DNA from: Ensifer adhaerens
Lineage (GTDB): Bacteria; Pseudomonadota; Alphaproteobacteria; Rhizobiales; Rhizobiaceae
Reading direction: 5' to 3'
DNA length: 64,000 nucleotides
Assembly: GCA_900215285.1 (NCBI GenBank)
Contig: OCMG01000004.1
Span: forward strand, 3,208,001-3,272,000
Position numbers and translations under genes: made by a program. Under the pieces are notes generated by a model. The model searched no databases, was not told the origin of the DNA, and saw nothing but the letters and a program-made list of their open reading frames with translations. Shown here one piece after another: positions 37,937-45,850 of the stretch (its first letter is position 1; each line of letters opens with the position of its first letter).

Positions 37937-37950
37937 TTGATCGTAATCAA
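37937..37950. promoter_or_regulatory. Perfect FNR/FixK box
   Basis: TTGATCGTAATCAA matches TTGAT-N4-ATCAA at all ten conserved positions. It lies in the 280-nt gene-free gap upstream of the aldehyde dehydrogenase (minus strand, start 37756) and downstream of the PACE gene. The only gene it could activate locally is the dehydrogenase. Confidence 0.7.
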
Positions 37951-38037
37951 GCCCCAGAGTGACAGATCACCGCGCCCTGCCGGCAGTGGATCGCGGATGC
38001 GACACCGGCAGTGGTCAATGCGTCAGGAAAGTGCGTG

Positions 38038-38457
38038 TCACTGCGCCGACCGGGGTAGCCCGAAGATCGTGTCGAAGGCCAGATTGAACAGATAGGTGTA
38101 ACAGAGGAAATAGAGCGCGAAGGAAATCTGATAGACCAGCGCTTCGGCGAGAGGGATCATGAGCCACCAGCTCATGAAGGGGATGAAGAGGCCGAGCAGC
38201 CCGAGTTCGAAGCCGATGGCATGGGCGGCACGGCGGCGACCGGAGCGCCCCTTCACCACCTGCCGCGATTCCCACCATTCAAATCCGGTCGTATAGACAT
38301 AATTCCAGGCGACCGCGATCAGCGACGTCATCATCGCGAAGCTGCCCGTGTCGAGAAACGGCTTTCCGAGCAGGACGGACAAGGCGAAGCCGACCGACAG
38401 GATGGCAAAGAACTCGTATGACGCGACATATACAACGCGCCTGACCTTTGGTGTCAT
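38038..38457 (-). CDS. PACE family efflux transporter
   Basis: Small multidrug transporter of the proteobacterial antimicrobial compound efflux family (AceI type, chlorhexidine/biocide efflux). The 139-residue protein has four transmembrane helices arranged as two bacterial transmembrane pairs: R-R-V-V-Y-V-A-S-Y-E-F-F-A-I with the membrane-embedded Glu expected of the family in helix 1, then V-A-W-N-Y-V-Y-T-T-G-F-E-W-W-E closing the first pair; R-A-A-H-A-I-G-F-E-L-G-L opens the second pair. The E-W-W-E and N-Y-V-Y motifs are characteristic. No LysR regulator is adjacent, unlike many PACE genes. It is divergent from the DMT transporter gene. Confidence 0.92.
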   Translation of the reverse strand: MTPKVRRVVYVASYEFFAILSVGFALSVLLGKPFLDTGSFAMMTSLIAVAWNYVYTTGFEWWESRQVVKGRSGRRRAAHAIGFELGLLGLFIPFMSWWLMIPLAEALVYQISFALYFLCYTYLFNLAFDTIFGLPRSAQ

Positions 38458-38633
38458 GTCCCTTTACCGCTCCCATGCCGTCTTCATTGACCTGTCTACA
38501 GGAGCAATGCGGGACAAGGAAAGATGAGGCACAGCATTTTATGGGCGCGGCGCAAATGGAATAGCAATCAGGGCTGCGCCAGCCTATAGAACATCCAGGC
38601 TTTTCCACCCTTCCCCGACTCTCCGGAGACGTC

Positions 38634-39560
38634 ATGTATCTCGGCATTCTCGCGGGCCTCACGACATGTGCGCTCTGGGGCCTCACCTTCGTTGCGCCGC
38701 GGGCGGTCATGCCCTTTTCGTCCTTCGATCTTGCGGCCACCCGCTACGGAGTCTTCGGCGTGACCTGCATTCTCCTGATGCTCAATCGGAGGTTCCGGCC
38801 GACCGGCCTGCCGCTCCGGCTCTGGATCTACGGCATCCTGCTCGGCAGCATCGGTTATGCGGGCTATTTCCTGCTCGTCTCCTTTGCCGTGAAGGATGCA
38901 GGCGCGGTGATCCCCCCGCTGATCACCGGATTGATGCCGGTGCTGCTGCCCATCATCGCGAATGCGCGTGAAAGCGCCCTGCCCTGGCGCGCCCTTGCAC
39001 TGCCGCTGGGGCTGATCGTGTCGGGTCTCGTCGTTGCCAATGCCTCGACGCTTTTGCATGTCGAGGCCGCTGGCCCTTCCGTCGTCACCGGCGCGCTTTG
39101 GGCAACGGCTGCGCTGGCCGTCTGGTGTGGCTACGGCATCGGCAATGCCGCCATCATGCGCCGGCCGGATGCGCCCGACGGGCTGCACTGGACCGGTATC
39201 CAGGGTGTCGGCTCCGCGCTTTCCGCCGTCATCTTGTTGCCGACACTTTCCTACGACCTGTTTTCGACGGCCTCGACCGCGGAACTCGTCAACTTCTGGA
39301 CATGGTCGATTTCGATGGCTGTCGCCGCGTCCTGGCTTGCGACATGGTGCTGGGTTTATGCCGCCCGGCATGTGCCGCTTTCGCTGACTTCGCAGCTGGT
39401 CATCGCGGAGACCGTCTTCGGCCTTGCCTTCGGCCTGATGTATGAAGAACGCCTGCCGACCGTCACGGAAGGTTTGGGCGCCCTCTTGCAGGTGCTCGGT
39501 GTCGCTCTGGCCGTGTATGTGTTCGGCCGGGGCCGTCGGGTGGTGGTGGAGGCGGTTTAA
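38634..39560 (+). CDS. DMT superfamily (EamA-type) transporter
   Basis: Ten-helix membrane transporter of the drug/metabolite transporter superfamily, two EamA repeats in 308 residues. N-terminal L-A-G-L-T-T-C-A-L-W-G-L-T-F-V-A-P-R is typical of helix 1; the second repeat begins near residue 155 (G-A-L-W-A-T-A-A-L-A-V-W-C-G-Y). Substrate cannot be inferred; relatives export amino acids or metabolites. Its stop codon overlaps tail-to-tail by four bases with the diguanylate cyclase gene. Confidence 0.9.
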   Translation: MYLGILAGLTTCALWGLTFVAPRAVMPFSSFDLAATRYGVFGVTCILLMLNRRFRPTGLPLRLWIYGILLGSIGYAGYFLLVSFAVKDAGAVIPPLITGLMPVLLPIIANARESALPWRALALPLGLIVSGLVVANASTLLHVEAAGPSVVTGALWATAALAVWCGYGIGNAAIMRRPDAPDGLHWTGIQGVGSALSAVILLPTLSYDLFSTASTAELVNFWTWSISMAVAASWLATWCWVYAARHVPLSLTSQLVIAETVFGLAFGLMYEERLPTVTEGLGALLQVLGVALAVYVFGRGRRVVVEAV

Positions 39561-40720
39561 GCCGCGGAAGAGGTGGTGCTCAGGTCAAGCGTCTGCGGAA
39601 CCTCCCGGTCGACTCCGCCACCCTGCCTCTTGACGCGATAGGAGGCAGCGTCGGCAAGCCGCATCATGGTGCCAAGATCAGCGGTCGCGGAGCGCTGGAT
39701 CGTATAACCGAGGCTGACACCGATGGTGATCGCCGTACCAGAGATCACATAAGGCATGTTGAGAGCTTCCAGTATGGCTGCGGCGAGCAGTTCCGCATCT
39801 TCCGGGTGACTGAACTCCGACTGAAGCATGACAAACTCGTCCCCGCCCATGCGCACCGGAAGGTTGCCCGCACGCGCGAGGTCCCGCAATCTTGCCCCGA
39901 TGGCGGACAGGAGTTCGTCGCCAATGGCGTGGCCGAAGCGGTCATTGATGGTCTTGAAGCCATCGAGGTCGAAGCAATGGACACAGGCCAGAAGGCCGTC
40001 ATCGCGCCTCAAAGCCTGAAACGCCTCAGTCAATGCGATACGGTTGCCAAGCCCGGTCAGCGGGTCGCGGCGCGCCTGAAGCTCGATTTCAAGTCGCAGC
40101 GAGATTTGCCGTTTGGCCACACGATAGACATGCCAGACGCTCTGCATGGCCGCACCGGTGAAAACCGCAAAAATCGTCGCCAGGATCAGATGGGCCGTGT
40201 CGCCCCGGAGCGCCGCCAGGATTGTGGGCGGAACAGATGCGATGACGATCGCCGAGGCGGCAATGTAGGGTCGAACCGAGACCCGGCTGGCAACGCCTGC
40301 GCAATACCCGTAGAGCAGCGCTGTCGCCAGGATCTGCACCGAAAGGTCGCTGTAGTAGAACATCAGCGAACCGAGGCAGGAAACGGATCCCGCGAGGATG
40401 AACGTGTGAAGCGCGTGAATACGCTCCCAACGGACCGCCTGCATCATCGATGCCTGCTGCTTCGCATTAAAGCGCTTGTGGGCACGCATAACGAAAATCT
40501 TGGAAATCGATACCGCAGCGCCAATGCCCACGGCCAGCAGAATCTGGAGATTTCCGATACTGCTATAGGCAAACAGGCCAATCACGGTGACGGTCAGGCA
40601 CATAACCACCGAGGGCATGACGGTGTAGGCAAGTTCCGATACCAGGATCTTGAAAACATCATCCGGCTCTCTCGACGGCACGGCAAACCTCTCGGCAGAA
40701 AATGGGATGTTCGCAATCAA
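39557..40720 (-). CDS. Membrane-bound diguanylate cyclase (GGDEF)
   Basis: Predicted c-di-GMP synthase of up to 387 residues with about six hydrophobic segments in the first 195 residues and a GGDEF domain from about 215 to 370. The active-site loop M-G-G-D-E-F and upstream D-P-L-T-G-L-G-N-R motif are intact. The inhibitory I-site RxxD is replaced by RAGN, so product inhibition may be weak. The outermost start is a TTG at 40720 without an SD sequence; a GTG at 40681 preceded by GAGAGG is at least as likely, shortening the protein to 374 residues. A CtrA-like sequence (ATTA-N7-TTAA, 40738-40752) lies just upstream. Confidence 0.9.
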   Translation of the reverse strand: MIANIPFSAERFAVPSREPDDVFKILVSELAYTVMPSVVMCLTVTVIGLFAYSSIGNLQILLAVGIGAAVSISKIFVMRAHKRFNAKQQASMMQAVRWERIHALHTFILAGSVSCLGSLMFYYSDLSVQILATALLYGYCAGVASRVSVRPYIAASAIVIASVPPTILAALRGDTAHLILATIFAVFTGAAMQSVWHVYRVAKRQISLRLEIELQARRDPLTGLGNRIALTEAFQALRRDDGLLACVHCFDLDGFKTINDRFGHAIGDELLSAIGARLRDLARAGNLPVRMGGDEFVMLQSEFSHPEDAELLAAAILEALNMPYVISGTAITIGVSLGYTIQRSATADLGTMMRLADAASYRVKRQGGGVDREVPQTLDLSTTSSAA

Positions 40721-40958
40721 ACTTGGAGCTCATAGTAATTAGAACTGATTAACACTCCGTCGCCCCCGGCCCATAGATGGGTCCGCGGAATGGACCGGAT
40801 GCCAACCCGCGACCCAGCACGCGCGCCCCAATCGACACAGTCAACACGAATTCGCGGCTTTTCCACCCATGTTCACGCGAGCTGTGGGAATCAACTATAG
40901 TCGCGACTCCGCTGTGAAGACGGCGTAAGAGATAAAGATTCCGCATGACAGACATTGG

Positions 40959-42464
40959 ATGCCGACGATGAACGAAGCCGCGCGCAAGCTGGAAATGGTC
41001 AAACCGGGCGAGCCGCAGTACCGCGAGGCCCCGAACAACGTGGAGGCCGAGCAGGCGCTGCTGGGCGCCATTCTCATGAACAACGACGCATTCTATCGCG
41101 TCTCGGATTTCCTCAAGCCCGCGCATTTTTACGAAGGGCTGCACCGCAAGATCTTCGAGGTTGCCGGCGATATCATTCGCATGGGCAAGACCGCCAATCC
41201 GGTGACGATCAAGACGTTTCTGGCCGCCGACGACCGCGTTGGCGACATGACGGTCGCGCAGTATGTCGCGCGTCTTGCCGTCGAAGCCGTGTCGATCATC
41301 AATGCGGAGGACTATGGACGCGCGATCTATGATCTGGCGCTGCGCCGCGCACTGATCGGCATCGGCGAGGAAGTGGTCAACATCGCGTATGACGCACCGC
41401 TCGATATGCCGCCGCAAAAGCAGATCGAGGACACTGAGCGCCGCCTGTTCGAACTCGCCGAAACCGGCCGGTACGATGGCGGCTTCCAATCGTTCAACGA
41501 TGCGGTGGCGCTCGCCATCGACATGGCCGGTGCCGCCTTCGAGCGCGACGGACATCTTTCGGGCATCTCGACCGGCATCGTCTCGCTCGACAGCAAGATG
41601 GGCGGGTTGCAGCGCTCGGACTTGATCGTGCTTGCCGGACGTCCGGGCATGGGCAAGACCTCGCTTGCCACCAACATCGCCTACAACATCGCCGCCGCCT
41701 ACGAGCCGGAGGTTCTGCCGGACGGCTCCTTCAAGGCGAAGAACGGCGGCGTCGTGGGCTTCTATTCGCTCGAAATGTCGGCCGAGCAGCTGGCCACACG
41801 TATCATCTCCGAGCAGACCGAGGTCTCGTCCTCGAAAATCCGCCGCGGTGACATCACCGAAGCCGATTTCGAAAAGCTCGTCGCCTGCTCACAGATGATG
41901 CAGAAGGTTCCGCTCTTCATCGACCAGACCGGTGGTATTTCCATTGCCCAGCTTGCGGCGCGCGCACGGCGTCTGAAGCGCCAGCGCGGGCTCGATGTTC
42001 TGGTGGTCGACTATATCCAGCTCATGACGGGCGCCAAGAAGTCGGGCGAGAACCGCGTGCAGGAAATCACCGAAATCACCACGGGGCTCAAGGCGCTCGG
42101 CAAGGAACTCAATGTTCCGATCATCGCGCTCTCCCAGCTCTCCCGCCAGGTCGAAAGCCGCGACGACAAGCGTCCACAGCTTTCGGACCTTCGCGAATCG
42201 GGCTCGATCGAGCAGGACGCCGACGTGGTGCTCTTCGTGTTCCGCGAGGAATATTACGTGAAGAACCAGGAGCCGCGCGACATGGCGGATCCCAAGTATC
42301 CCGAATGGGAAGCGCTGATGGACAAGGTGAAGGGGACGGCCGACGTCATCATCGCCAAGCAGCGTCACGGACCGACCGGCACGGTGAAACTCGCCTTCCA
42401 GTCGGAATATACCCGCTTTACCGACCTCGCCGACCCGAGCTTCCTGCAATACGAAGAGCATTGA
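40959..42464 (+). CDS. dnaB: Replicative DNA helicase
   Basis: Hexameric 5'-3' helicase of the replication fork. The 501-residue protein has the DnaB N-terminal domain (P-N-N-V-E-A-E-Q-A-L-L-G-A-I-L, residues 23-130), then a RecA-like domain with Walker A A-G-R-P-G-M-G-K-T-S-L-A near residue 227, Walker B V-L-V-V-D-Y-I-Q-L-M and the L-S-Q-L-S-R-Q-V-E block. Starts at 40959 or 40968 are possible. An eight-codon open frame beginning at 40945 overlaps the start by the ATGA at 40968 and could couple translation; this is speculation. A clear terminator follows. In relatives dnaB is usually next to alr; here 7.4 kb of other genes intervene. Confidence 0.97.
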   Translation: MPTMNEAARKLEMVKPGEPQYREAPNNVEAEQALLGAILMNNDAFYRVSDFLKPAHFYEGLHRKIFEVAGDIIRMGKTANPVTIKTFLAADDRVGDMTVAQYVARLAVEAVSIINAEDYGRAIYDLALRRALIGIGEEVVNIAYDAPLDMPPQKQIEDTERRLFELAETGRYDGGFQSFNDAVALAIDMAGAAFERDGHLSGISTGIVSLDSKMGGLQRSDLIVLAGRPGMGKTSLATNIAYNIAAAYEPEVLPDGSFKAKNGGVVGFYSLEMSAEQLATRIISEQTEVSSSKIRRGDITEADFEKLVACSQMMQKVPLFIDQTGGISIAQLAARARRLKRQRGLDVLVVDYIQLMTGAKKSGENRVQEITEITTGLKALGKELNVPIIALSQLSRQVESRDDKRPQLSDLRESGSIEQDADVVLFVFREEYYVKNQEPRDMADPKYPEWEALMDKVKGTADVIIAKQRHGPTGTVKLAFQSEYTRFTDLADPSFLQYEEH

Positions 42465-42480
42465 GGCGACGCAAAAAATC

Positions 42481-42510
42481 AGGCAAGGCCATTCAAGGCC
42501 TTGCCTTTTT
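42481..42510 (+). terminator. Rho-independent terminator of dnaB
   Basis: AGGCAAGGCC-attcaa-GGCCTTGCCT followed by a run of T residues (42507-42510), 16 nt after the dnaB stop. Confidence 0.9.
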
Positions 42511-42522
42511 CATGACCGGTAA

Positions 42523-43749
42523 TCAACCGGCCGGCGTCGTGTCATAGGCGGTGCGTCCGGCGGCCCATGTGCGGCGCACGACGGGCGTTCCCTGTTCAGG
42601 CCACTCGACCAGCACAAGATCGGCGCGCTTGCCGACAGCGATTTCTCCACGATCCGTGAGGCCGAGTGCCTGCGCGGGGTTACCCGAGACGAGCGGCCAG
42701 AGCGCCTCGACCGAACCCACGCCATCGGCGACCAGCCGCGCCAGACCGATCAGCATGGCGAGGTAGTAGTAGTCGGACGCCAGAATATCACAGAGGCCTT
42801 CGCGCACCATCTCGGCCACGCCCGGCGAACTGCCGAGATGGCTGCCGCCGCGCGCGGCATTCGGCGCGCCGAAGACGATCCTGTCGCCGGCTTCGCGGGC
42901 GGCAAGCGCCACACGGCGGTTCATCGGGAACTCACTGACGCGTGCGCCTTGGGCGCGGAAGTAATCACGGGTCTCGACCTGGCTATCGTCATGCGAGAGC
43001 ATCGGAGCCTTGGCAGCGCGTCCGAGGGCGGCCACCGTGTCCACGACGCCCGGGACCTGCGGCCGGCGCTCCCAGATGGAGGCAATCATGGCGACCATCG
43101 CCTCGCTCGACATCTTGGCGCGTTTTGCCCGCTCTCCCATCTTCTCGACAAAGGCCGCGTTGGCCATATCGACCACCGGAAAGTCCGGCGAGAATTCAAA
43201 CGGTCGCTCCTGCATGGTGACGGACGGGTGCAGCATCGCCATCGACGTATGATCGTTGAAGGCGATGGCCGGCGTCAGTTCCCCCTGCAGCGCATCGCGG
43301 ATCAGCTCCACAGCTTCGAAACAGAAGCTCTCCCAACGCAGCTGCAGGCGATTTTCGACCGAAAGACGCGGCTGGAGTCTCGTCAGCGCCTCGAAAACCG
43401 CCCGTCCCATCTCGACCGAGCGCAAACCCGGCTCCCAGCTTAGCGTCAGCGCATGATAGGTCGTGGCAATGCCATTGGCGGCCAGCTGCCGGTCGGTTTC
43501 GAGAAGGGCCGCATCGACCGGAAACATCGTGCCCGGACGCGGCATCAACTGCCGTTCGAAGGCGTCGCCGTGAATGTCGATGAAGGCGGGACCGAGCAGG
43601 TGGCCGCTACCGTCCACGAGCGTCGCGCCGTCACGCGCGCCGTCGATGGCGGTGATGATACCATTTTCGAAACGCAGACTTGCCCGCTCCAGACGTCCAT
43701 CGATAACGAGCGCCGCGCCCTCGATCGTGGTTGCCGAATTCATGGTCAT
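42523..43749 (-). CDS. phnM: Alpha-D-ribose 1-methylphosphonate 5-triphosphate diphosphatase (PhnM)
   Basis: Amidohydrolase-fold enzyme of the C-P lyase pathway that removes pyrophosphate from alpha-D-ribose 1-methylphosphonate 5-triphosphate. The 408-residue protein shows G-P-A-F-I-D-I-H-G-D-A-F-E with metal-binding residues, M-L-S-H-D-D near the middle, L-A-S-D-Y-Y-Y-L-A-M-L near the end and the C-terminal G-K-R-A-D-L-V-L-V typical of amidohydrolases. ATG at 43749 follows AGGGCC; earlier in-frame codons up to 43791 are less likely. The other C-P lyase genes (phnGHIJKL) are not in this window, so the gene is either displaced from its operon or serves another phosphonate route. No convincing Pho box was seen upstream. 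Confidence 0.9.
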   Translation of the reverse strand: MTMNSATTIEGAALVIDGRLERASLRFENGIITAIDGARDGATLVDGSGHLLGPAFIDIHGDAFERQLMPRPGTMFPVDAALLETDRQLAANGIATTYHALTLSWEPGLRSVEMGRAVFEALTRLQPRLSVENRLQLRWESFCFEAVELIRDALQGELTPAIAFNDHTSMAMLHPSVTMQERPFEFSPDFPVVDMANAAFVEKMGERAKRAKMSSEAMVAMIASIWERRPQVPGVVDTVAALGRAAKAPMLSHDDSQVETRDYFRAQGARVSEFPMNRRVALAAREAGDRIVFGAPNAARGGSHLGSSPGVAEMVREGLCDILASDYYYLAMLIGLARLVADGVGSVEALWPLVSGNPAQALGLTDRGEIAVGKRADLVLVEWPEQGTPVVRRTWAAGRTAYDTTPAG

Positions 43750-43988
43750 GGCAGGCCCTTTCAGCCGGACGCTCGAGCCCGTCGAGTTCATCCTGAACCA
43801 GACGGACGTCAGCGTCTCCTGTTTTCGTTTGTCTTCTCGGGAAGACCGGCTCCACGTTTCCCTGACAAACTCGAGATGAGATGTTCAATGACGCGGTAGA
43901 GCAAAGACGATCCCTGCCCCGCGTCACAATCGGTCCTTTAGGCCGCTCCTGTGACGTTTTGACGAAGGTCACAGCAACCGCAGGCCCT

Positions 43989-44636
43989 TCATATCCGGGG
44001 TTGCGCGAAGCCGGGCCAGGGCAAGGTCGCGGCCGACATCAGCACCGATAGGACGGCGACGGAGGGTCTCGGCGTCAGGACGTGACACTTGCTTGCCGCG
44101 GAGGCCTTCGCGGCCTTGGCATAGCCTTGATGCGACCACCGGTGCAGATGGCCCCGCCACAGCAGAACAGGCTCCTGTGGCGCGTTGACCATCGTGACAA
44201 AAACGCCATCGGGAATATCGCCAAGACATGCGGTAAAGGTGATCTTCTCGCCTCCCGCCGATCTTCGCGCAACGTCCAGCGCTCGATCCATTTCATCGGC
44301 GGACGGCTTTGTTCCGAACGCAAGTCTCCAGCCCTCGCGATATACCTCGTAATCCTCGCGCCGGCATTCGGCGCAAGGGCGATGACCGGCAGCAAGCGCG
44401 GTCGGTTCGTCAGCAAAAAAGAGCGGGGTATAGCGGCCGGGTGTATCGAAGGTGGCGCGAAGCCCGCGCGGATGGGTGAGCCGGCAGGCAATCCAGCGCC
44501 TGACCTTCCAGTCACGGCAAATGACGCCGCGCCGATCATGCAGATCGCCGCGATTGCCCATCAATTGTCCGCGCACTGAAACTGCCTCCAGCGCCCCGAA
44601 GGGCGTGACTCGGTTTCGGCGGGGTTCGGTTGACAT
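43989..44636 (-). CDS. Conserved hypothetical protein with HRPCxxCR motif
   Basis: Unrecognised 215-residue soluble protein. It opens with N-R-V-T-P-F-G-A-L-E-A and M-G-N-R-G-D-L-H-D, has W-I-A-C near residue 48, and G-H-R-P-C-A-E-C-R-R-E-D-Y near residue 83, a CxxC pair in a basic context that could bind zinc. This N-terminal half looks well conserved in character and reads like a genuine family; the last ~35 residues look less constrained. No signal peptide or membrane segment. AAGGAGGG precedes the ATG at ideal distance. It lies between phnM and azlD on the minus strand with gaps over 160 nt on both sides, so it is probably independently expressed. Confidence 0.7.
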   Translation of the reverse strand: MSTEPRRNRVTPFGALEAVSVRGQLMGNRGDLHDRRGVICRDWKVRRWIACRLTHPRGLRATFDTPGRYTPLFFADEPTALAAGHRPCAECRREDYEVYREGWRLAFGTKPSADEMDRALDVARRSAGGEKITFTACLGDIPDGVFVTMVNAPQEPVLLWRGHLHRWSHQGYAKAAKASAASKCHVLTPRPSVAVLSVLMSAATLPWPGFAQPRI

Positions 44637-44801
44637 GATTGCGACCCTCCTTCCCAGCCACCAGATTAGGTCGCCTCCATGCCGGCCGCAACCGTGCTCG
44701 CGGGGCCCTGCTCGTGGCAGCGAAGGCGTCCCCTGGCGGGCTTGCCGGTGCTCTCAGCCACCGGCATGCAAAGCGCATCGTGGAAGCGATGAAGGAACGA
44801 C

Positions 44802-45107
44802 CTAGCTCCACCCGAGCGCCCTGAAGGCTGCCGCAGCAGCGACGCCCAGCGCTGTGGCAGCCAGCAAAGGCAGACGTGTCGCCGCCACGCCCGTGACCAT
44901 CGCCGCAGCGGTTTCGGCCGGACCGGTGGCAAGTGCGACCGGTGCGATCAGCGCCATGAGTACTGCGGACGGGACCGCGCCGAGAACCTTGCGTCCGCGC
45001 GAGCCGAGCCGCAGACGGTTCATCAGATAGAGGCCGGAGAGCCGTGTCAGAATGGTGGCGAACGCCATGGCGAGGATGGCGGCGACAGCGGAGGGCGCAA
45101 GCGTCAT
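44802..45107 (-). CDS. azlD: AzlD family branched-chain amino acid transporter subunit
   Basis: Small subunit of an AzlCD/BrnFE-type branched-chain amino acid exporter. 101 residues, almost entirely hydrophobic, with four predicted membrane segments; I-L-T-R-L-S-G-L-Y-L-M-N-R opens the family motif. Its ATG overlaps the azlC stop by four bases (ATGA), so the two are translationally coupled. Confidence 0.9.
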   Translation of the reverse strand: MTLAPSAVAAILAMAFATILTRLSGLYLMNRLRLGSRGRKVLGAVPSAVLMALIAPVALATGPAETAAAMVTGVAATRLPLLAATALGVAAAAAFRALGWS

Positions 45108-45811
45108 TGCATCTGTTCCTCAGGCCAGAGAAACTCCTGAACGGCAGCCGCCGCGATGCCCGCGGCCGCGCCGGTGGCGATGTACCACGCACCGGGCAGG
45201 AACGCATGCCCCGCGATGGCGGCAAGCCCGCTGCTTGCAAGGATCAGGCCCGTCTCCCGGCCCTTCCAGAAACCGACGACGAGCACGATGAAGACGGCAG
45301 TGAAGGCGAAGTCGAGACCAAGGGATCGCGGATCGCCGACCGCCGAACCGGCCACCGCGCCTGCATATGTGGCGGTGAGCCACATGACATAGAAGGGAAG
45401 AGCGATACCGGCATACCAGGCGGGCGTCAGACCTGCCACCGTCTCCCGCTTTTCCGCCATGGCCCACACTTCGTCGGCCAGCAGAAGCATCGAAAGATAG
45501 CGGAGCCAAACCGGGAAGGCTTCAAGCTTGCCGGCCAGCGACATGGACAGAAGCACGTGGCGGATGTTGACGAGCAGCGTCGCCATGCCAAGCGCGAGCC
45601 AGGGCGCCGGGTCACGCCAGAGGTCCAGCGCGACGAATTGCGAGCCGCCGGCAAACACAAGTGCGCTCATCAGGACGGTTTCCGCAACCGACAAGCCCTT
45701 GGCGACCGCCCCGACCCCGAAAATCATGCCAATGGGCGCGACCGCTATCGTCAGTGGCAGCGTGGCCAGAGCCCCGCCGCGAAAATCCTCCATCCAGGAA
45801 CGTCTCATCAT
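45104..45811 (-). CDS. azlC: AzlC family branched-chain amino acid transporter permease
   Basis: Large subunit of the AzlCD exporter, 235 residues with about six to seven membrane segments. Family features include P-L-T-I-A-V-A-P-I-G-M-I-F-G near the N-terminus and F-A-G-G-S-Q-F-V-A-L-D-L, with L-V-N-I-R-H-V-L-L-S-M-S in the middle. Tandem ATGs at 45811 and 45808 are possible starts. An AraC-type regulator lies immediately upstream on the same strand (about 40 nt), a frequent partner of azlCD genes. Confidence 0.93.
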   Translation of the reverse strand: MMRRSWMEDFRGGALATLPLTIAVAPIGMIFGVGAVAKGLSVAETVLMSALVFAGGSQFVALDLWRDPAPWLALGMATLLVNIRHVLLSMSLAGKLEAFPVWLRYLSMLLLADEVWAMAEKRETVAGLTPAWYAGIALPFYVMWLTATYAGAVAGSAVGDPRSLGLDFAFTAVFIVLVVGFWKGRETGLILASSGLAAIAGHAFLPGAWYIATGAAAGIAAAAVQEFLWPEEQMQ

Positions 45812-45850
45812 GGCTCCGTCATTGCGATGGAAGCCTCTAGCGTGAGGAGG

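Noticed and set aside
40945..40971. Eight-codon open frame overlapping the dnaB start
   Set aside because: Too short to support; mentioned only as a possible coupling element.
43750..43988. Pho box upstream of phnM
   Set aside because: Only isolated TGTCA-like pieces without the 11-bp direct-repeat spacing; a TGTGAC-N12-GTCACA inverted repeat at 43950-43973 is too loose to call.
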